From NCBI GenBank assembly GCA_007922195.1, contig ML682007.1:17034487-17098486 (forward strand): DNA of 64,000 bases, written 5' to 3'. The position numbers and the translations under genes are program-made. The notes beneath the pieces were generated by a model. That model was given only the letters and a program-made list of their open reading frames with translations, searched no databases and was not told where the DNA came from. Of the stretch, positions 11,827-24,444 are shown one piece after another. The stretch is from Podocnemis expansa. Taxonomy: Eukaryota > Chordata > Testudines > Podocnemididae. How positions within the stretch are numbered: the stretch's first letter is position 1; the number at the start of each line of letters is the position of its first letter.

Positions 11827-13535
11827 CCTTATTCATTTTTGCATTACATTGTAATAAACCCACAACTATCTAGGCACATCACAAATACCCACCACCCAGA
11901 ACTTTATGATGACAGGAGGACTAGAATAAAAAATTCAGGTTTTTATTATTTAAGCCAAAGGAAAACGTCTATTAATTGTTAATAGCATGGGACCCATAAC
12001 GTACACAGATCTTCTTCCTCTGCTGTTTCCTGAATGTGGTAACTGAATTTATGATTCGTTAGCTATCAAAAAGACGTTTCCAGGGGAACCATAAGGAAAT
12101 CCATCGTAATTCCATGCACACAGAGGATCATTTCTGATTCCTGCCTTTATAAAGCCATGATAAATGTACATTTTAAGCAGTTCATTATATATTATTTCTA
12201 GCCATTCTCTTTTTATGACTTTTCAACTCTACACTTACTGAGCATTGTTAACATTGGTAGACTATAAGTGACAGCAAATCAGAAAGCTTCATTTGTCACC
12301 TGTGTTCTAGAACCATTTAGCACGACTAATCATGTTTTATAGTACTTTAGATCATCAACCAATTAAATCATTTAGTTGCCATATGCATCTAACACTGCTT
12401 TTAGTAGTCAAGAGCTTTTAACCCATTCAAAACGATGCATGATAGTAAATTCCAAATTAAAATATTGTCATTTATAGATCTGAAGGCGTGAGAATGGAGA
12501 AAAAAATTTAATGATGCTATATGTGACAGACTTTTCAAAAATCTCAGATGTACTTTCAAAGCTCTAAACTGCTAAATCTGGCCAGTGCAGGGCATTTACA
12601 TTTTTCTGGCTGGCTTGAACCACTCTACTATGATTTCTTTAGCATCTTCCATCCCGCACAACAACAACAAGCACTACTCCCATAGGCCACATTCACACTC
12701 ATGGCTGGATTTTTCAAGAATTGAGCATAGAGATGGTTTGGAATTTTTCTGCCACCCCCCCCCCAAAAAAAATTGGGGGAAGGGACCAAAAGTGTTAATC
12801 TGTCAAAACTGAAACTGTTCGTGGGAAAGGGCAGTTTCAACAAATTTCCTAAATTAAAAAAAGTTTAGAAATTGTCCCAACATCCTATTTTGATATTTTC
12901 AAAGTGAACATTCTGGGTTTTTTTTTTCACTTAATTAATTTATGTGACAACATGGTCAAAAAAAAGCCTATTAAAAATCAAGATGAAATGTGTTGAAATT
13001 ATTGAAAATATATTTCAATTGACCCAAACTGAAGTATTTTTTGGTTTGTGGGCAAAACATTTAGAGATTTTGACTTTTGATTTACTACTCAGGCTTTTTG
13101 GTTCGGGGTGGGGGTTTTTTTCCCCTCTCTCCTCCAGATTCCCAAATTCTTGTGGAACAGGAAAACCATTTCCCACCCAGGCTTACTCAGCACTCAACAT
13201 GCTGTATCTCTTAAAAATGAGACCACTTATTTTGATGCCTCTCAGAGCTGAGCTCTTTTGAAAATGACCCTAATAATCTTGGTGCATAATCTATTAGTTG
13301 ACATGAGTTACTATATTGTGCAGAAACAAAAATGTTCTTCTAGTAAAAGAACCACTGTTGGCTTTGTATTTAATTTAGAATTTATGTGCGTTTAATAAGC
13401 CATGATAACACAGTAACTCTTGTCATGTACAAGATGTGAGAGCACTGTTATCCATATGGAGAGAACAAATTTCTATTAACCACAACAGTACATATGCCAA
13501 GCTTGGCCAACCTTTTGGCTAAGAATCTGGGGATA
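11827..13535. other. gene-free AT-rich stretch
   Basis: Contains homopolymer tracts (C and A runs near 12754-12775, T run near 12920). AT-rich wording such as GAAATTATTGAAAATATATT recalls another AT-rich stretch at 18800-19350. No gene is supported. Confidence 0.4.
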
Positions 13536-13539
13536 ACTG

Positions 13540-14290
13540 AGCTGCCAATATGGAAGACACATGTTCTTCACTACATGCATGATGAAGCTTTTCATCATAT
13601 TACTTCTGCTCAAGCTAGTTTATGGAGTGAATCAGCATTATAGAGCTTACTTGAATGGATGGAAGAAATGGGTCATCGTTCTTGTTGCAAGCCGAGTCAT
13701 TCTGGACTGGAGTGGTGAATGGCGTCAATACAGAGAAGCTGTTGACTGTCAAGTCCCAACTGGACATTCGAGCGACAGCATGTTTGTTATATATCTGCTA
13801 CCATTATTGTGCTGGCTTTATTTTGAGAAATTGGAACTTGAGGAAATGCTCATATAAATCTGTTGAGGCACTAATGATCTTATCTGAAGTACTCAAAATG
13901 TGGGAAAGGTTATTTATGGAAGGAGTCTAACTGGATAAGGGCTTCAGAATGTGCAGTGGGCCACAAATGTGGCATGACTATGGTAAAAAGCATCACTGGA
14001 CTTTTTCAGGAGTCAGCATGATGAACATTAAAGTAACCCTTCTAAACGCTGGGATGACTGCCCAGAACCTGTGTGCCATTCTCTGGGATAAGCCAAAACC
14101 TACCTCAGGGGTGTATTCCGATTCCCAGGAATTCCTGCACTGAACCACCATTGCAATCTTTGGTGACCTGGTAACCCCAGGGCTGCTGCTTGGAACCAGG
14201 TATTTACCGTGAAGTTCCCGGGTCAGTGCCTGGAAAACTGCCATATTCCCAGCTCCTGTGGAATGACCAGGCTCATTCAGTCTCACTGCA
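13540..14290 (+). pseudogene. unidentified pseudogene-like or transposon-derived block
   Basis: One reading frame stays open from 13655 to a TAA at 13928-13930 and then on to 14143, so a single stop separates 91 and 64 codon segments in the same frame. In that frame it reads LLQAESFWTGVVNGV, then, after the stop, GPQMWHDYGKKHHWTF and LNAGMTAQNLCAILWDKPKP. An overlapping frame from 13561 begins with a hydrophobic run (FIILLLLKLVYGV), and a 97-codon frame runs antisense at 14286-13993. I do not recognise a family. It could be a decayed transposase or retrogene, or chance. Confidence 0.2.
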
Positions 14291-15125
14291 TGGATCAGCT
14301 CTGCACATTCTGTCTTGCAATCAGTGACTTAATAATGTAAGTGAGCGCCTTTCATTTTTTGAAGGGACAGGACTGGCAGTGTACAATCCAAACTGAAGGG
14401 CCAAGTAGATAGCCACACATTCAGCCTGAGTTCAGTGGGATTTGTTTTGTCAAGAAATCATCCTTAGGAGCAGACAACTGACTTTTTCATTATTTCTTAG
14501 GGTAGGTGGAAGGAGTACACATGGGCCAGCAGTGGATGGAGGATGGAGACAAGGTGGTTCTGTGATTACACTCTTAGTATAGGTCTTGCAAAGTTGATGG
14601 ATACCCCCTGCACTCCTTACCCTATTAGTGTTTTATCCATTCCTAATGCGCAAGGATTAATCTAACTTTTCAGGCCAGCCTGTCCTCTCATAATACAGAC
14701 AGTTATAGTCATACTGTGAGGCAAGTAACTGGCATTTTATTTCTTAAGCATTTTCCAGCACAGATGGTGCCAATATTGAGCTGGACAGAGTGCTGAACAC
14801 AACAGGGTTAAAACCAACTGGACAAATTAGGCAAGATGCAGAAAACATGAAGGCAGCCAGTTGGTGGCACATTTAATTCCATCTTCAGTCACTTTGCCCT
14901 CATAACTAGCAGCCTGGCATGACTAGCTTATAAATTATCAGCAGCAGGGGTATTACAAGGGTGTTTACAAGAGTGCATGACTTTAGTTGCTGCTGAAAAC
15001 ATCTGATACATTCTGTATTTTATTCCAGTTTTGGGGGATGGCAATGAAATAAGCCCACACAATTGTCAAACTGTTTTAAAAGGAAGACTTAGGTACCTTG
15101 TTCTTTCATTAAATGAAGGAATAAA
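14291..15125. other. gene-free stretch, nothing recognised
   Basis: No gene or named repeat is seen. It borders the CR1 remnant that follows. Confidence 0.4.
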
Positions 15126-15129
15126 TCAT

Positions 15130-15975
15130 TATTCCTTATTCACTTTTTCCACACCATTCATGACTTTACAGACCACTACCGTACCCCCTTCTTAGCATCT
15201 CTTTTCTAAGTTGAACAGACCCACTCTTTTTAATACTCCTCGTATGTAAGGTGTTTCATACTCAATCATTTTATTGTCCTTATCTGTACTTGTCCAATTC
15301 TAATATATCATTTTTGAGATAGGACAGCCAGAATGGCAAACAGTTTTCAGGTTTTGAAATGGCGTGGCTTTATATGGTGACTTTATGATATATTCCATCT
15401 TACTGTCTATCCCTTTCCTATGGTTCCTGATATGCTCTTGGCTTGTTTTGACAGCTGCGGCATCCTGAGCAGATGTTTTCAGACACCTATCCATGATGAC
15501 TCTATACCTCTTCTTGAGTAGTAACAGTTAATTTAGAACCCTTCATTTTGCATCTATAGTTGGGAGTATGTTTTCCATTGTGCATTACTTTGCATTTATC
15601 AACACTGAATTTCATCTGCCATTTTGTTGGCCATTCATTCAGTTTTGTAAGATCACTCTGTAAGTGTTTGTAATCAGCTCTGGATTTCAATAACTGGAGT
15701 AATTTTGTATCATCTGCAAACTCCTCCACCTCACTGTTTTCCTCCCTTTTCCAAATCGTTTATGAATACGTTAAATGCTGCTGGTCCCAGTACAGATCCT
15801 CAAGGAACACCATTATTTACCTCTCTCCACTGTGAAAACTGACCCTTTATTCCTACCCTTTGTTTCCTATCTATTAAAAGACCTTCACTCTTATCCCATG
15901 CTTATGCTGCTTCAGAGCCTTTGGTGTAGTATCTTGTCAAAGGCTTCCTGAAAGTCCTTCTGTTGTCAACAATTA
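15130..15975 (-). mobile_element. degenerate CR1-type LINE fragment (reverse transcriptase, 3' part)
   Basis: Read on the minus strand, 15729-15502 encodes FADDTKLLQ followed by LQSDLTKLNEWPTKWQMKF, with the F-A-D-D reverse-transcriptase catalytic motif. Then 15494-15300 gives MDRCLKTSAQDAAAVKTSQ and, later, HIRNHRKGIDSK. Upstream (15790-15730) the frame resembles the LGPAAFN and NDLEKG region. Farther down, in broken frames, an FNLEKRRLRGDMIEVYK-like stretch can be followed near 15200. Many stops and frame breaks show a dead copy of a non-LTR retrotransposon of the CR1 clade. No 5' part or endonuclease is present. Confidence 0.85.
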
Positions 15976-16100
15976 TGTGAGCTGAAGACAATATTACCAT
16001 TCACTTTAAACTGCCTGTCCCCAACCTTAAAGTGACTTCACTGCAGTTTCCTGCACTTATGAGAATACAGAATATTTTGTCTTTTATATAATCCATATAA

Positions 16101-16542
16101 CAGGTGTGGCCAAACTGTGGTTCAGGAGCCACACGTGGCTCTTGAATGAAAAAGCGTGGCTCCCAGAAGAACACCAGCAAACCAATTTAGGAAAGCAGCC
16201 CCAGCCTAGGGGTTCAGGAGGCGGTTGGGACAGTGAGGAGAAGTGGTCGCATGGTTGGGATTTTAAAAATCTTGCCACTAGCCTGCAGGCTTCTACATTG
16301 AGCAACAGCTAAGTTTTTACTGTATAGGCCTATTTTTCGTTGTAACCTTAAGTAATTATTAGAATCTGACATTAGTAGGATCAATATTTGCCCTCTTCTA
16401 ACAATAAAATTCAAGTGTGCAATGAATTTTAAACTTAGTAATTTTGGAGTAGGTAAAAGTATATGGCTATATGCCTCAGTGCGGCTCTCGAAGGTTTAAT
16501 AATCAACTTGTGTGGCTCTTGAGTTCCGTTTGGCCACCCCGG
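16101..16542. mobile_element. hAT-type non-autonomous element with perfect 8-bp target duplication
   Basis: The left terminus is CAGGTGTGGCCAAAC and the right is GTTTGGCCACCCCGG, matching as inverted repeats at 13 of 15 positions. It is flanked by identical CCATATAA at 16093-16100 and 16543-16550, the 8-bp duplication of the hAT superfamily. Internal sequence repeats GTGGCTCTTGA near both ends. No transposase is encoded in 442 bp. The family is shared with the copy at 29993. Confidence 0.85.
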
Positions 16543-16550
16543 CCATATAA

Positions 16551-19500
16551 TCTTCCACACTAAGCTGACAATGAACCAAACTATTTAAGGTACCTCCAGA
16601 CTGCTCAAGAGAAAAAAAAATCAAGTCTAATATTTAAGACTTTTTGCAATTATTCCCATATGTGGCATTAGGTAAAATGAAACCAGAACCATTACAGAGA
16701 TAGTTCATGAAACAATTTAAATAATTGTCAGATCTTAGGAAATGAATTACTTGTTTCCACTAAAATTAGACTTCTTTAGTTTGAGACTTTTGTCTAATGG
16801 GAACTAAAATACTCCAAGTGGGAAAGAGAGATGCATCTCTAAACTGAAAATCATGGCACTGGCCTGCAACAAATTGTTTGGTTTCTGGTTCGTGATTGCA
16901 ATAATCATCTTTTTTTTTTTTTTAAAGCTGAATGGCATATAGGGCCTAATCCACTGAAATCAACAAAAAGAATTTAGGTGACTTTGTCTTTGGATCAGAA
17001 CCAAAATGCATTAATACTATTACAATAAAAATACTTACATTCATCCACACTCACCCAGTTAGTCCACATTGTGCTATCAGTTTTTAAGCAGCACTTCATA
17101 CTGAACACAGTCAAGCGTATAGGCCTGTGGCTGTTCTCTGCCTCCCAAGCCTCATAGCTAGCCCTGAGAAGCAGAACAGACATTAATACAGCACTAAGAG
17201 TTCTAATTTATACCATGGACCTCACCAATGTGAGAACAACCTAAACTATGAGGAGTAGCACAAATGCAAAGTTGCCTCTATTTCTGCCCTAAGCACAGGG
17301 AATGGGGTAATTAAGAACCACTGTCCTAACATCTAAGGCCTGTCCCCCGAGCTATGTCACTCAGGGGCTGAAAAATGCTCAGCCCTGAAAAACTTAGGAA
17401 AGCCAACATAAGGGTTATGTCTATCCTGATGGCAGCAAATTCACCACCATCAGTCCGCTCTTCTGAGTTTGACTAAGTGGTCTGTCAAGATGCACTCAAT
17501 CAATCTCCAGCTCAGTGCTACAACTCTAGCCCCATAACGAGAGTGGCACTAAATTGACTGGGCAGCATTTCCAGTTGCCTTAGCACAGGGCGTACAGGAA
17601 GGTAAGCAGGAGTTAGTAAAGTGGCAGGAGATGCGCAAGGTATTTTATGTACCTTGTGTAGCTCCTGTTGACTGCTGCCGAAAAGTGTGGCAAGTGTAGA
17701 GTAGGGCTAAGCCCGGATGCAGGCAACATTCAGTCAAAAGAAAATTCTTCCATCAGTCTTGTTATTACCTCTCACAGGAGTGAATTTACTACAGTGACAG
17801 AAAAACCCCATTCCCTTGTTGTAACAGATGTCTGTGCTGCCGTGGCACAGCCGCAGTACAGTAACTGTACCACTACAGGACTTGGGGTATCGACAGAGCC
17901 TAAGGACCTGATTCAAAGCTGACGCAAGACAACAGATCATCTCCACTGACTTCAGTGGGTCATGGCTCAGGGCCTATGTGCCAAGCATGTACAAAAGTGC
18001 AACCCTCCTAAAAAGTATTTTCTCTGAATACCTTTAAATAGGTATAAAAAAAAGGCATTTTAAAGGTATGGGTGGGAACCCTACTAATAGTGCATGATGA
18101 TCAAGGGTGTTTACTTAATTGTTTTTTTGTAAATTAAACATCAAGGATACTTTATCATGGAAGTATGTAATTCTGCTTAACTTTTAAAACCAGTGATTCA
18201 GTAAAGTTAAGAATTTTCTTCTTTACATGCCATTAACTCTGTTTTCATAACCCCACTGCTATGCTTCTGTGTTTTAAACCATTCTTTGTCATCCATACTA
18301 TGGTCTGGATCAATATAATAAAAAAGAGTCCATGTGCAGGAAGATGCACACTTTCCTACAAGGTAGTGAGCACCCTCAATTCCTTGCAGTCCTGAGGCAG
18401 TCATGAAAAGCCAGCCTCAAGGAGAAAGACCCAAAATAAACATGTGCATCTTTAAAACCGTTCATTTCCAGGGAGTCATGAGCATGTTTCAAAACAACAT
18501 GTATGTCTGTAGTCATTCAGTAGACCAGCTGTTCTAGTCTTTGCTGTAGTCATTTTATAATCATACAGCAGAAGATTTGATTGTTGTTGTAGTTAAAAAA
18601 AACGAAGAAATGAAACTTTTATGAGTTTCAATTAGTATTTTTTAAACCACTTTCACAATGAAGCAGACTGAAAACAAGGCAGCGTGGGGTCTAACCCTGC
18701 TGTCATTAATCAAGCACATCTTCCATTCACTTAATAAAATCAACTCCTTGGATGAGTCTGTTCTCTCTTGATCAAAGATGCTGAATGAAACCAGAATTAG
18801 AGGAGGTCACAATGCATCATTCCAAAAAAAAAATGTTTTAAATTAAAAATGGTCTTTGTGAGGAACGAAAGACTTTCACACGCAAAACTTTTTTTAAAAA
18901 AAATTGTTTGTTTTAATCAAAACCTAAGCTTTTGACATTTCTATTTGCCTTTTAGTTAGTTTTTCCATGCATACAACAGGAAAACTATCTTCAGGGGACA
19001 CAAGGAGCCTTGTTCATGTTTCCTTTTGCCACTCGAACGTTTCCAAAATTGGTGAAGTTGTAAAATGTTAAAAGTATCAGAGGAAAATGTATGAATGTGG
19101 TGAGTGGGGCACATGATCAGCCCGTCCAGCATTCATTTTATTGCTTTCAGAAGCAAGGGGGAGGGAAGAGAAAATGAGTAATTGTGGAAATGTTGAAATT
19201 TAAGAAACTTTGATGTTTTCCAAAAAAAATTTCAGAGAATGAAAATTTTCATTTTGAAATCCACAAAACAGAAATTTTCAAAGGTAACAAAATTGGTTTT
19301 ACAGTTTTTGCTCAGTTTGACCCACAATATAAAATTTAAATTACAGCTAGAAAAAAAAGGTACATTCAAAGCCTCCTGCTCTTGCTTCTGTACCCCAGCA
19401 TTGGTTGGCTCTTGTCCCCAGCTGTAGACTATGTCCCTGTCTCACCCCTGGCTCAAACCCATTATATCCTCCCCACAGGTTCTTATAGCCTCTCATACCA

Positions 19501-19954
19501 CTGCTTTCCAGCCACCTAGCTTCCTCCCTCTCCTCTGCACTGCCAGGGCACCAGCAAGGGGAGGAGCGGTGAGGGCATATAGAAGAAACAGTCCTCTAAA
19601 TCTCAGTTCCTGTGCTGGACTCATTTCGCCCCCTGGGTCTTATTCTGACTCTGTCACAGACAGCGAGTGTGAAAACAGTCAGGTGCTGAACTCTTTTTTT
19701 CTGTCATACCATTTCCCCATAGAGACAATGGGAATTAATCAACAATACAAACCTCTGAGGGAAAAGTAAACATGGGTTACGTGCTTTAAGATCCTCTATA
19801 TGCTATCAAAGACACCAAAATAGTGCAAAGGATAATAATTTATTGTTTACTACTATGGCAGATTTCACTGTATAAACAGCAGCTCTTCTCCCTTCCCATT
19901 TCTGCATAAGACATGTATAACCACGATTAAATCATTTGGAAAACCTTTCACCCC
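16551..19954. other. gene-free stretch with scattered repeat relics
   Basis: Short remains of the common reptile repeat built on CACTGACTTCAGTGG occur near 17940-17960, and a T-tract near 16910. AT-rich text at 18800-19350 (GAATGAAAATTTTCATTTTG and similar) looks like a worn dispersed repeat. No gene is supported. Confidence 0.45.
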
Positions 19955-20105
19955 GATACTGTTAATAATATAATAATAATGTTTACTACAGTTGTGCCAG
20001 GTGCCATCCAAAAGCAGGCATTCATTGTTGCTAGCACTATAGAAAGACAGAATAATATGCCCCAAAGAATTTATCATCAAAGCAGAAAAGATGGACACAG
20101 GGTAA
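19955..20105 (+). repeat. old interspersed repeat relic (TGTGCCAGGTGCCAT type)
   Basis: GTTGTGCCAGGTGCCATCC, ATAGAAAGACAGAATAATAT, GCCCCAAAGAATTTATCATC and AAAGATGGACACAGGG follow, in order, a widespread amniote repeat that I know as TGTGCTAGGCGCTGTACAAA, then GCCCCAAAGAGCTTACAATC, then AAGACAGACAAAGGG. Strongly diverged. A shorter relic of the same wording occurs at 32098-32125. Confidence 0.5.
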
Positions 20106-21287
20106 GGAATATTTTCACCTCTGATGCTGCTAAAGAAGGATGACTGTGCCCATGGCTCTGAAGATTTTTGTAAACCCTGGAAAATATTTTTGGGAGGTGG
20201 GGGGGGAGTTGCAAACTGTTAATTCAATGTCACTTGGCACTCCATGCACATTAAGAAAATCCCAATCCCATTAGAATCCCAGCCTGAGATCAACGTATTC
20301 AGCTACTTTCAGCTCTATAGATGCATTAACCCTCTGAACTAATATGAGAAAACATGGAAATTTTCTGTGGCTTACACTTGCTGGCAACTCCCTTTATTCA
20401 CATACAGATGCATTCAGTTAAAAAAAATACTATTTTAGGAATCCATTTTATTCTGTGTTCCTGCAGCTGTGCAAGGTATGTGTATCTCTCTCTACATATA
20501 TCTATAATCTCTATCTAAATGGCAGAGTGGTTGACTGTTAATTTGGTCTGCAATTCGCTTTCTATGTGCTTTGTTCTGTAAAAACACTTTCTTCCAACTC
20601 CTACCATTCTAATTGTCCAGCCACTGTGTTTCAGTACAGGCTCAGAGTGCCCAGAGAATCATTTTTTTCAGATAAAGATGGAATAACCCAATACAAATTA
20701 AAGGAAAATTCCCTTTGTAAGTGGAACCTGCGCATTCAAGCACAGCATAAAAGTTAAGTTTAAATATTTCCACTGCTTCTTAAAATATAATGCTTAATTT
20801 GCAGTCTTTACTGAAAAAAATAACTTTTTTGTTTAAGCCAATTGGAGTTTCCCCAAGAAGTAGGGTTTAGCTCGAAATGAGACACAGAGCCTGCTAATTT
20901 TCAAAATAAATGTGTCTGGAATTTAGACACAGAGCTAGAAAAACCCACATTAGTTGGAATTTAAAACCAGATTTGATTCCTTCATTTCTGTCTACCTTTG
21001 TATTGTACCATCTAATTTATAAAGCAGCTTTTTTCCTCTGGGGAAAAAAGGTGTATTTTCATGTTGTGGCCACAAGAGAGAGCTTTCGTGTTGGCTTTTG
21101 TGGGCGCTTACCAAGTAAGGGAAACAGTCTGTACCTTTTCACTCCCAATGTCACTGTAGTTCTATATTCCTGTATCTATACCTGACACTTTTGAGAAGGA
21201 CGTCAAAGCTGTAGGCAAATTGTCCAGTCCAAAAAGCTCAGACCAGTGCCCTTGTGCAGGCAGTCTTCCCATATCCTGAAACATAGT
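20106..21287. other. gene-free stretch, nothing recognised
   Basis: Only a short CT/TATC-rich tract near 20482-20520. No gene supported. Confidence 0.45.
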
Positions 21288-21482
21288 ACTTTCAGGGCCA
21301 GATTTTCAGGTGCTCAGCTTCCTCAGTCATGGCCTGATTTTCAAAAAAAGCTCAACTCACAGTAACACATTTAAATTAAAGGCTAGATTATCAAAAGTTC
21401 ACAGCTTCCAGGAACTCTCATTGGGACATTTACTGACATATTTTCATCCAATGTGCTGATTTCTTTTGAAAATCTGAGCCTA
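21288..21482. repeat. reptile repeat with GGCCAGATTTTCA / GAAAATCTGAGCC ends
   Basis: The block opens with GGGCCAGATTTTCAGGTGC and closes with GAAAATCTGAGCCTAATG, an approximate inverted pair. CTCATTGGGACATTT lies between them. I recognise this as a common sauropsid repeat style but cannot name the family. Confidence 0.45.
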
Positions 21483-21657
21483 ATGTCTATGGATAGCCTC
21501 ATCATAAAATATTTGCTAGGATGCTTCCAGGTGAAAAGAATAGTATCTCTTTCAGTTCCGTCTTTTCATAGTGGGCTGTGTGGTACTATAGAGAGATATC
21601 CAATATTTCTACCTGTTGCCTCATCTTCATGAAACATGCTTCCCGGTACTTGTGACA

Positions 21658-21850
21658 AGTTCCAGAGGGGTGGCCATGTCAGTCTGTTTCAGCAAAATAA
21701 ACAAGGAGTCCTCTCGCACTTCTAAAGACTACCAAATCATTTATCACATGAACTTTTGTGAGTAAAATCCAGCTTTATCACGAAAGCTCATGCAATAAAT
21801 AAATGTGTTAGTCTTTAAAAGTGCCACACCACTCCTTTTTTGTTCTCTCA
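21658..21850. repeat. foldback repeat, both arms
   Basis: The outer left end AGAGGGGTGGCCATGTCAGT is followed by AACAAGGAGTCCTCTCGC and the left arm ending in AACTTTTGTGAG. The right arm starts at CACGAAAGCTCATGCAATAA (21780) and ends AAAAGTGCCACACCACTCC. Same family as 50912. The arms are inverted with a short spacer. Confidence 0.7.
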
Positions 21851-22957
21851 ACTCTGGTGTCCCCTCCCTTCATTCAAATTCCTACTTAAGATTAATTTTT
21901 CCCACAATACCCAGAAGAATCAATAACAATGATTGTATTTTAATCAAGACGCCTCAAATCCTCAACCCATAGGTTGTTACCCCCCCCCTTCATTTTGTCA
22001 CTTCCAATACTACACTCCAAAGTGATCCAAGTGAGAGAATTAGGTCTTTTTATTTGTCCTGTGAAACATCTTTTGGGTATTGTAAAAACAATAAAATAAT
22101 ATCATGTGTAAAATATGGCTTTAAAATAATGGTGAGTAATGTCTAAATTAGGAAAAGCAGGACGTTCAGAGTTACCTAACCCCACAACACACTGGCATAT
22201 TGCATTCCTGCAGCTGCTTGGGAACAGTATGTAATGATAATGGTATGATAATGATCTTTCATCCCAAAGGATACCAAATAACTAACCAACTGATTGTGCA
22301 AACTGTCTGTACAGGAACTACTGTTCACTGCTGCAGAGCAGCCAGAAACATGGCATGTCTCTAAGAATGCAGAGCAACATAAGGCATGTAAGGCCCTGGG
22401 ACAAAACCATAGGATATGAACAGCGCATCAGACTCTGAGAAAAGTATGCAGATGAGATCATTGGGAGCGGGCCTTTAATGCTGTATTTTCCTGCCTTTGT
22501 TTCATTTAAACAGGACAAATTGATTTAACAAGATTGTGCACATTCATGTTCAGGGAACTACATGTACCATGGGTGGCATTTAATCACCTATGTTTGCAAC
22601 AAGAGTGAGGTACATGTTAGGTCTTTCCCTGCCTTGAATAAGAAACCTGATCCTGATCCTGAAAGGTAGTGAAAACATCCAAACCCCATTGATTGGATAG
22701 GACTGTCCCTACTTGCAAGGCTTTCCAATACCACTGTGAAGTAATTGTTGTCAAGTATTGAATTTTTAATTGTAACCAAGTTATATTAATTAATTAAAAA
22801 CTCAATTCCCTGGAAGACTATCGGTTGAGAATTTTTAGAATACAGAATTTATTTTACCCAACAGACCAGGAAAGTTTCTACAGACCCACAACAGCCTATT
22901 CCTGGGAATCTATTAATAATAATATGAATGCGTAGCTCCCACTCTTTTTTTTATTAT
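21851..22957. other. gene-free stretch, nothing recognised
   Basis: AT-rich. A short TTATTATTA microsatellite sits at 22950-22972. No gene supported. Confidence 0.45.
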
Positions 22958-22972
22958 TATTATTATTATTAT

Positions 22973-23110
22973 CAAAGCTCCCAGCACCTTATAAAGCAGG
23001 TTAGCATCATTACCCTTGTTTTACAGATGGGCAATAAGCAAACAGGAGTGATGCAGAATATATAAAGTGAATCAATTACTTCAAAGCACATCACCTACAT
23101 AAAAAGTCCC
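22973..23110 (+). mobile_element. MIR-like SINE relic
   Basis: GCAGGTTAGCATCATTACCC, TTGTTTTACAGATGGGCAAT and TCAATTACTTCAAAGCACAT follow the order of the core of MIR-type SINEs (ATTATCCCCATTTTACAGATG, then a stretch like TGACTTGCCCAAGGTCAC). Worn and partial. Confidence 0.4.
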
Positions 23111-24238
23111 AAACCTGTACAACGTGAGCTAGCTACACAGCTATTTTGAGAACACTAGCACTTGCGTGAGCCTCACAAGTTCAGGTCAGTCATCCCAGGT
23201 TAAGAGATTGATCATTGTGGTGGGCTGCTGCAGACTGTGAAGACCCCATCGTGTGACTTCTGATCCTGCATCAGGATCTAACCCAGATGAAAGGTACCAT
23301 TGCTACAAAGGGTCTTTGCAAGGTGTCTGCATTAACAGACCCAACTGCAAATTCATGGTCACATATTGTATATAATTTCTAACATACATATGCATATTCC
23401 AGCATGAATAATAAATTATAATAGCCTGTCTAGTCCTCTGTATGCACACACATCACTTTACCAACAGATTGTAAAAGATTCAGTATTAACTACAAATGTT
23501 TTGTTGTGCTTTTGCTTCGATTGACTTCAACAGCTCCAAAGACAACGTGACAAGTGCCAGTGACTCACATACATGTTGAACTAAAATGTTGTGTCCTTGG
23601 TAATTTTATATACCATTCCTCCACACACACCCAATTTCTTGAGCTGTAATTTACCAAATGGTCAGCAGCTATCTGGGTTACACAATGATAGAAGTGGACA
23701 AAGAAGATACCTGGAACTGCTGGACTTCTAATATTCCCCTTCATCCCCTCTCCCCCAGATAGCAGTTTGCCCTAACACCCCCGTAGCGCTTTCAGAATTG
23801 GGCAACACCTCTCTGTCTTCCTCCCCATTCTCCGTATGCACGCTTTTGCACTCCCTACATTCTGGGCCTCGTCCTGAGGCCACCATTAATTACTCCTGCT
23901 GATGGGGACTGGACTGCTTCCCTTCAGCACTAACCAAACCCAACATTGGCTCTTAAGCAAAGTAGGTGGGAGCCCTTTTGGAGGCAGCTGAGAGCAGGAC
24001 ACTCACCTGCCATATCCATTACCAGACTCCAGCTGGGATCAGTGGTAGATCTTTAATTGCTAGAAAGATTTGTATTTGAATGAAGCCTAGCATCAGAAGC
24101 TGAACATGCTACTGGGCCCAAAATAAATGGAGCCATCAGCATGTATTTGTGCTGGGCACAGTAGGACATTTGCGTGATCGGTCCAGGAAGCATGGGCATA
24201 AACAGATGTCTGCTTCTGAGCAACACACAGTTATAAAT
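23111..24238. other. gene-free stretch, nothing recognised
   Basis: No credible gene or named repeat. Confidence 0.45.
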
Positions 24239-24246
24239 GACTAGAA

Positions 24247-24436
24247 GAGTGATTTTCAAACAAAGAGTCAGGACCCAGTACTGGGTTGCAGACCCTCAGG
24301 CACTGGATCATGGAGCCCCTGCTGCTGCCACCAACAGAGTGGAATGCATTTCTCAAAGATGCAATTGCTGGGTAACAAGTATAAACTTTTTTTTTCCCCC
24401 AACTGGTCCCAAGAAAAAAAAGTTTGAAAACCACTG
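24247..24436. mobile_element. hAT-type miniature element with perfect 8-bp target duplication
   Basis: Terminal inverted repeats are GAGTGATTTTCAAAC (left) and GTTTGAAAACCACTG (right, complement CAGTGGTTTTCAAAC). Flanks GACTAGAA at 24239-24246 and 24437-24444 are identical, the hAT 8-bp duplication. Length 190 bp, no transposase. Confidence 0.85.
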
Positions 24437-24444
24437 GACTAGAA

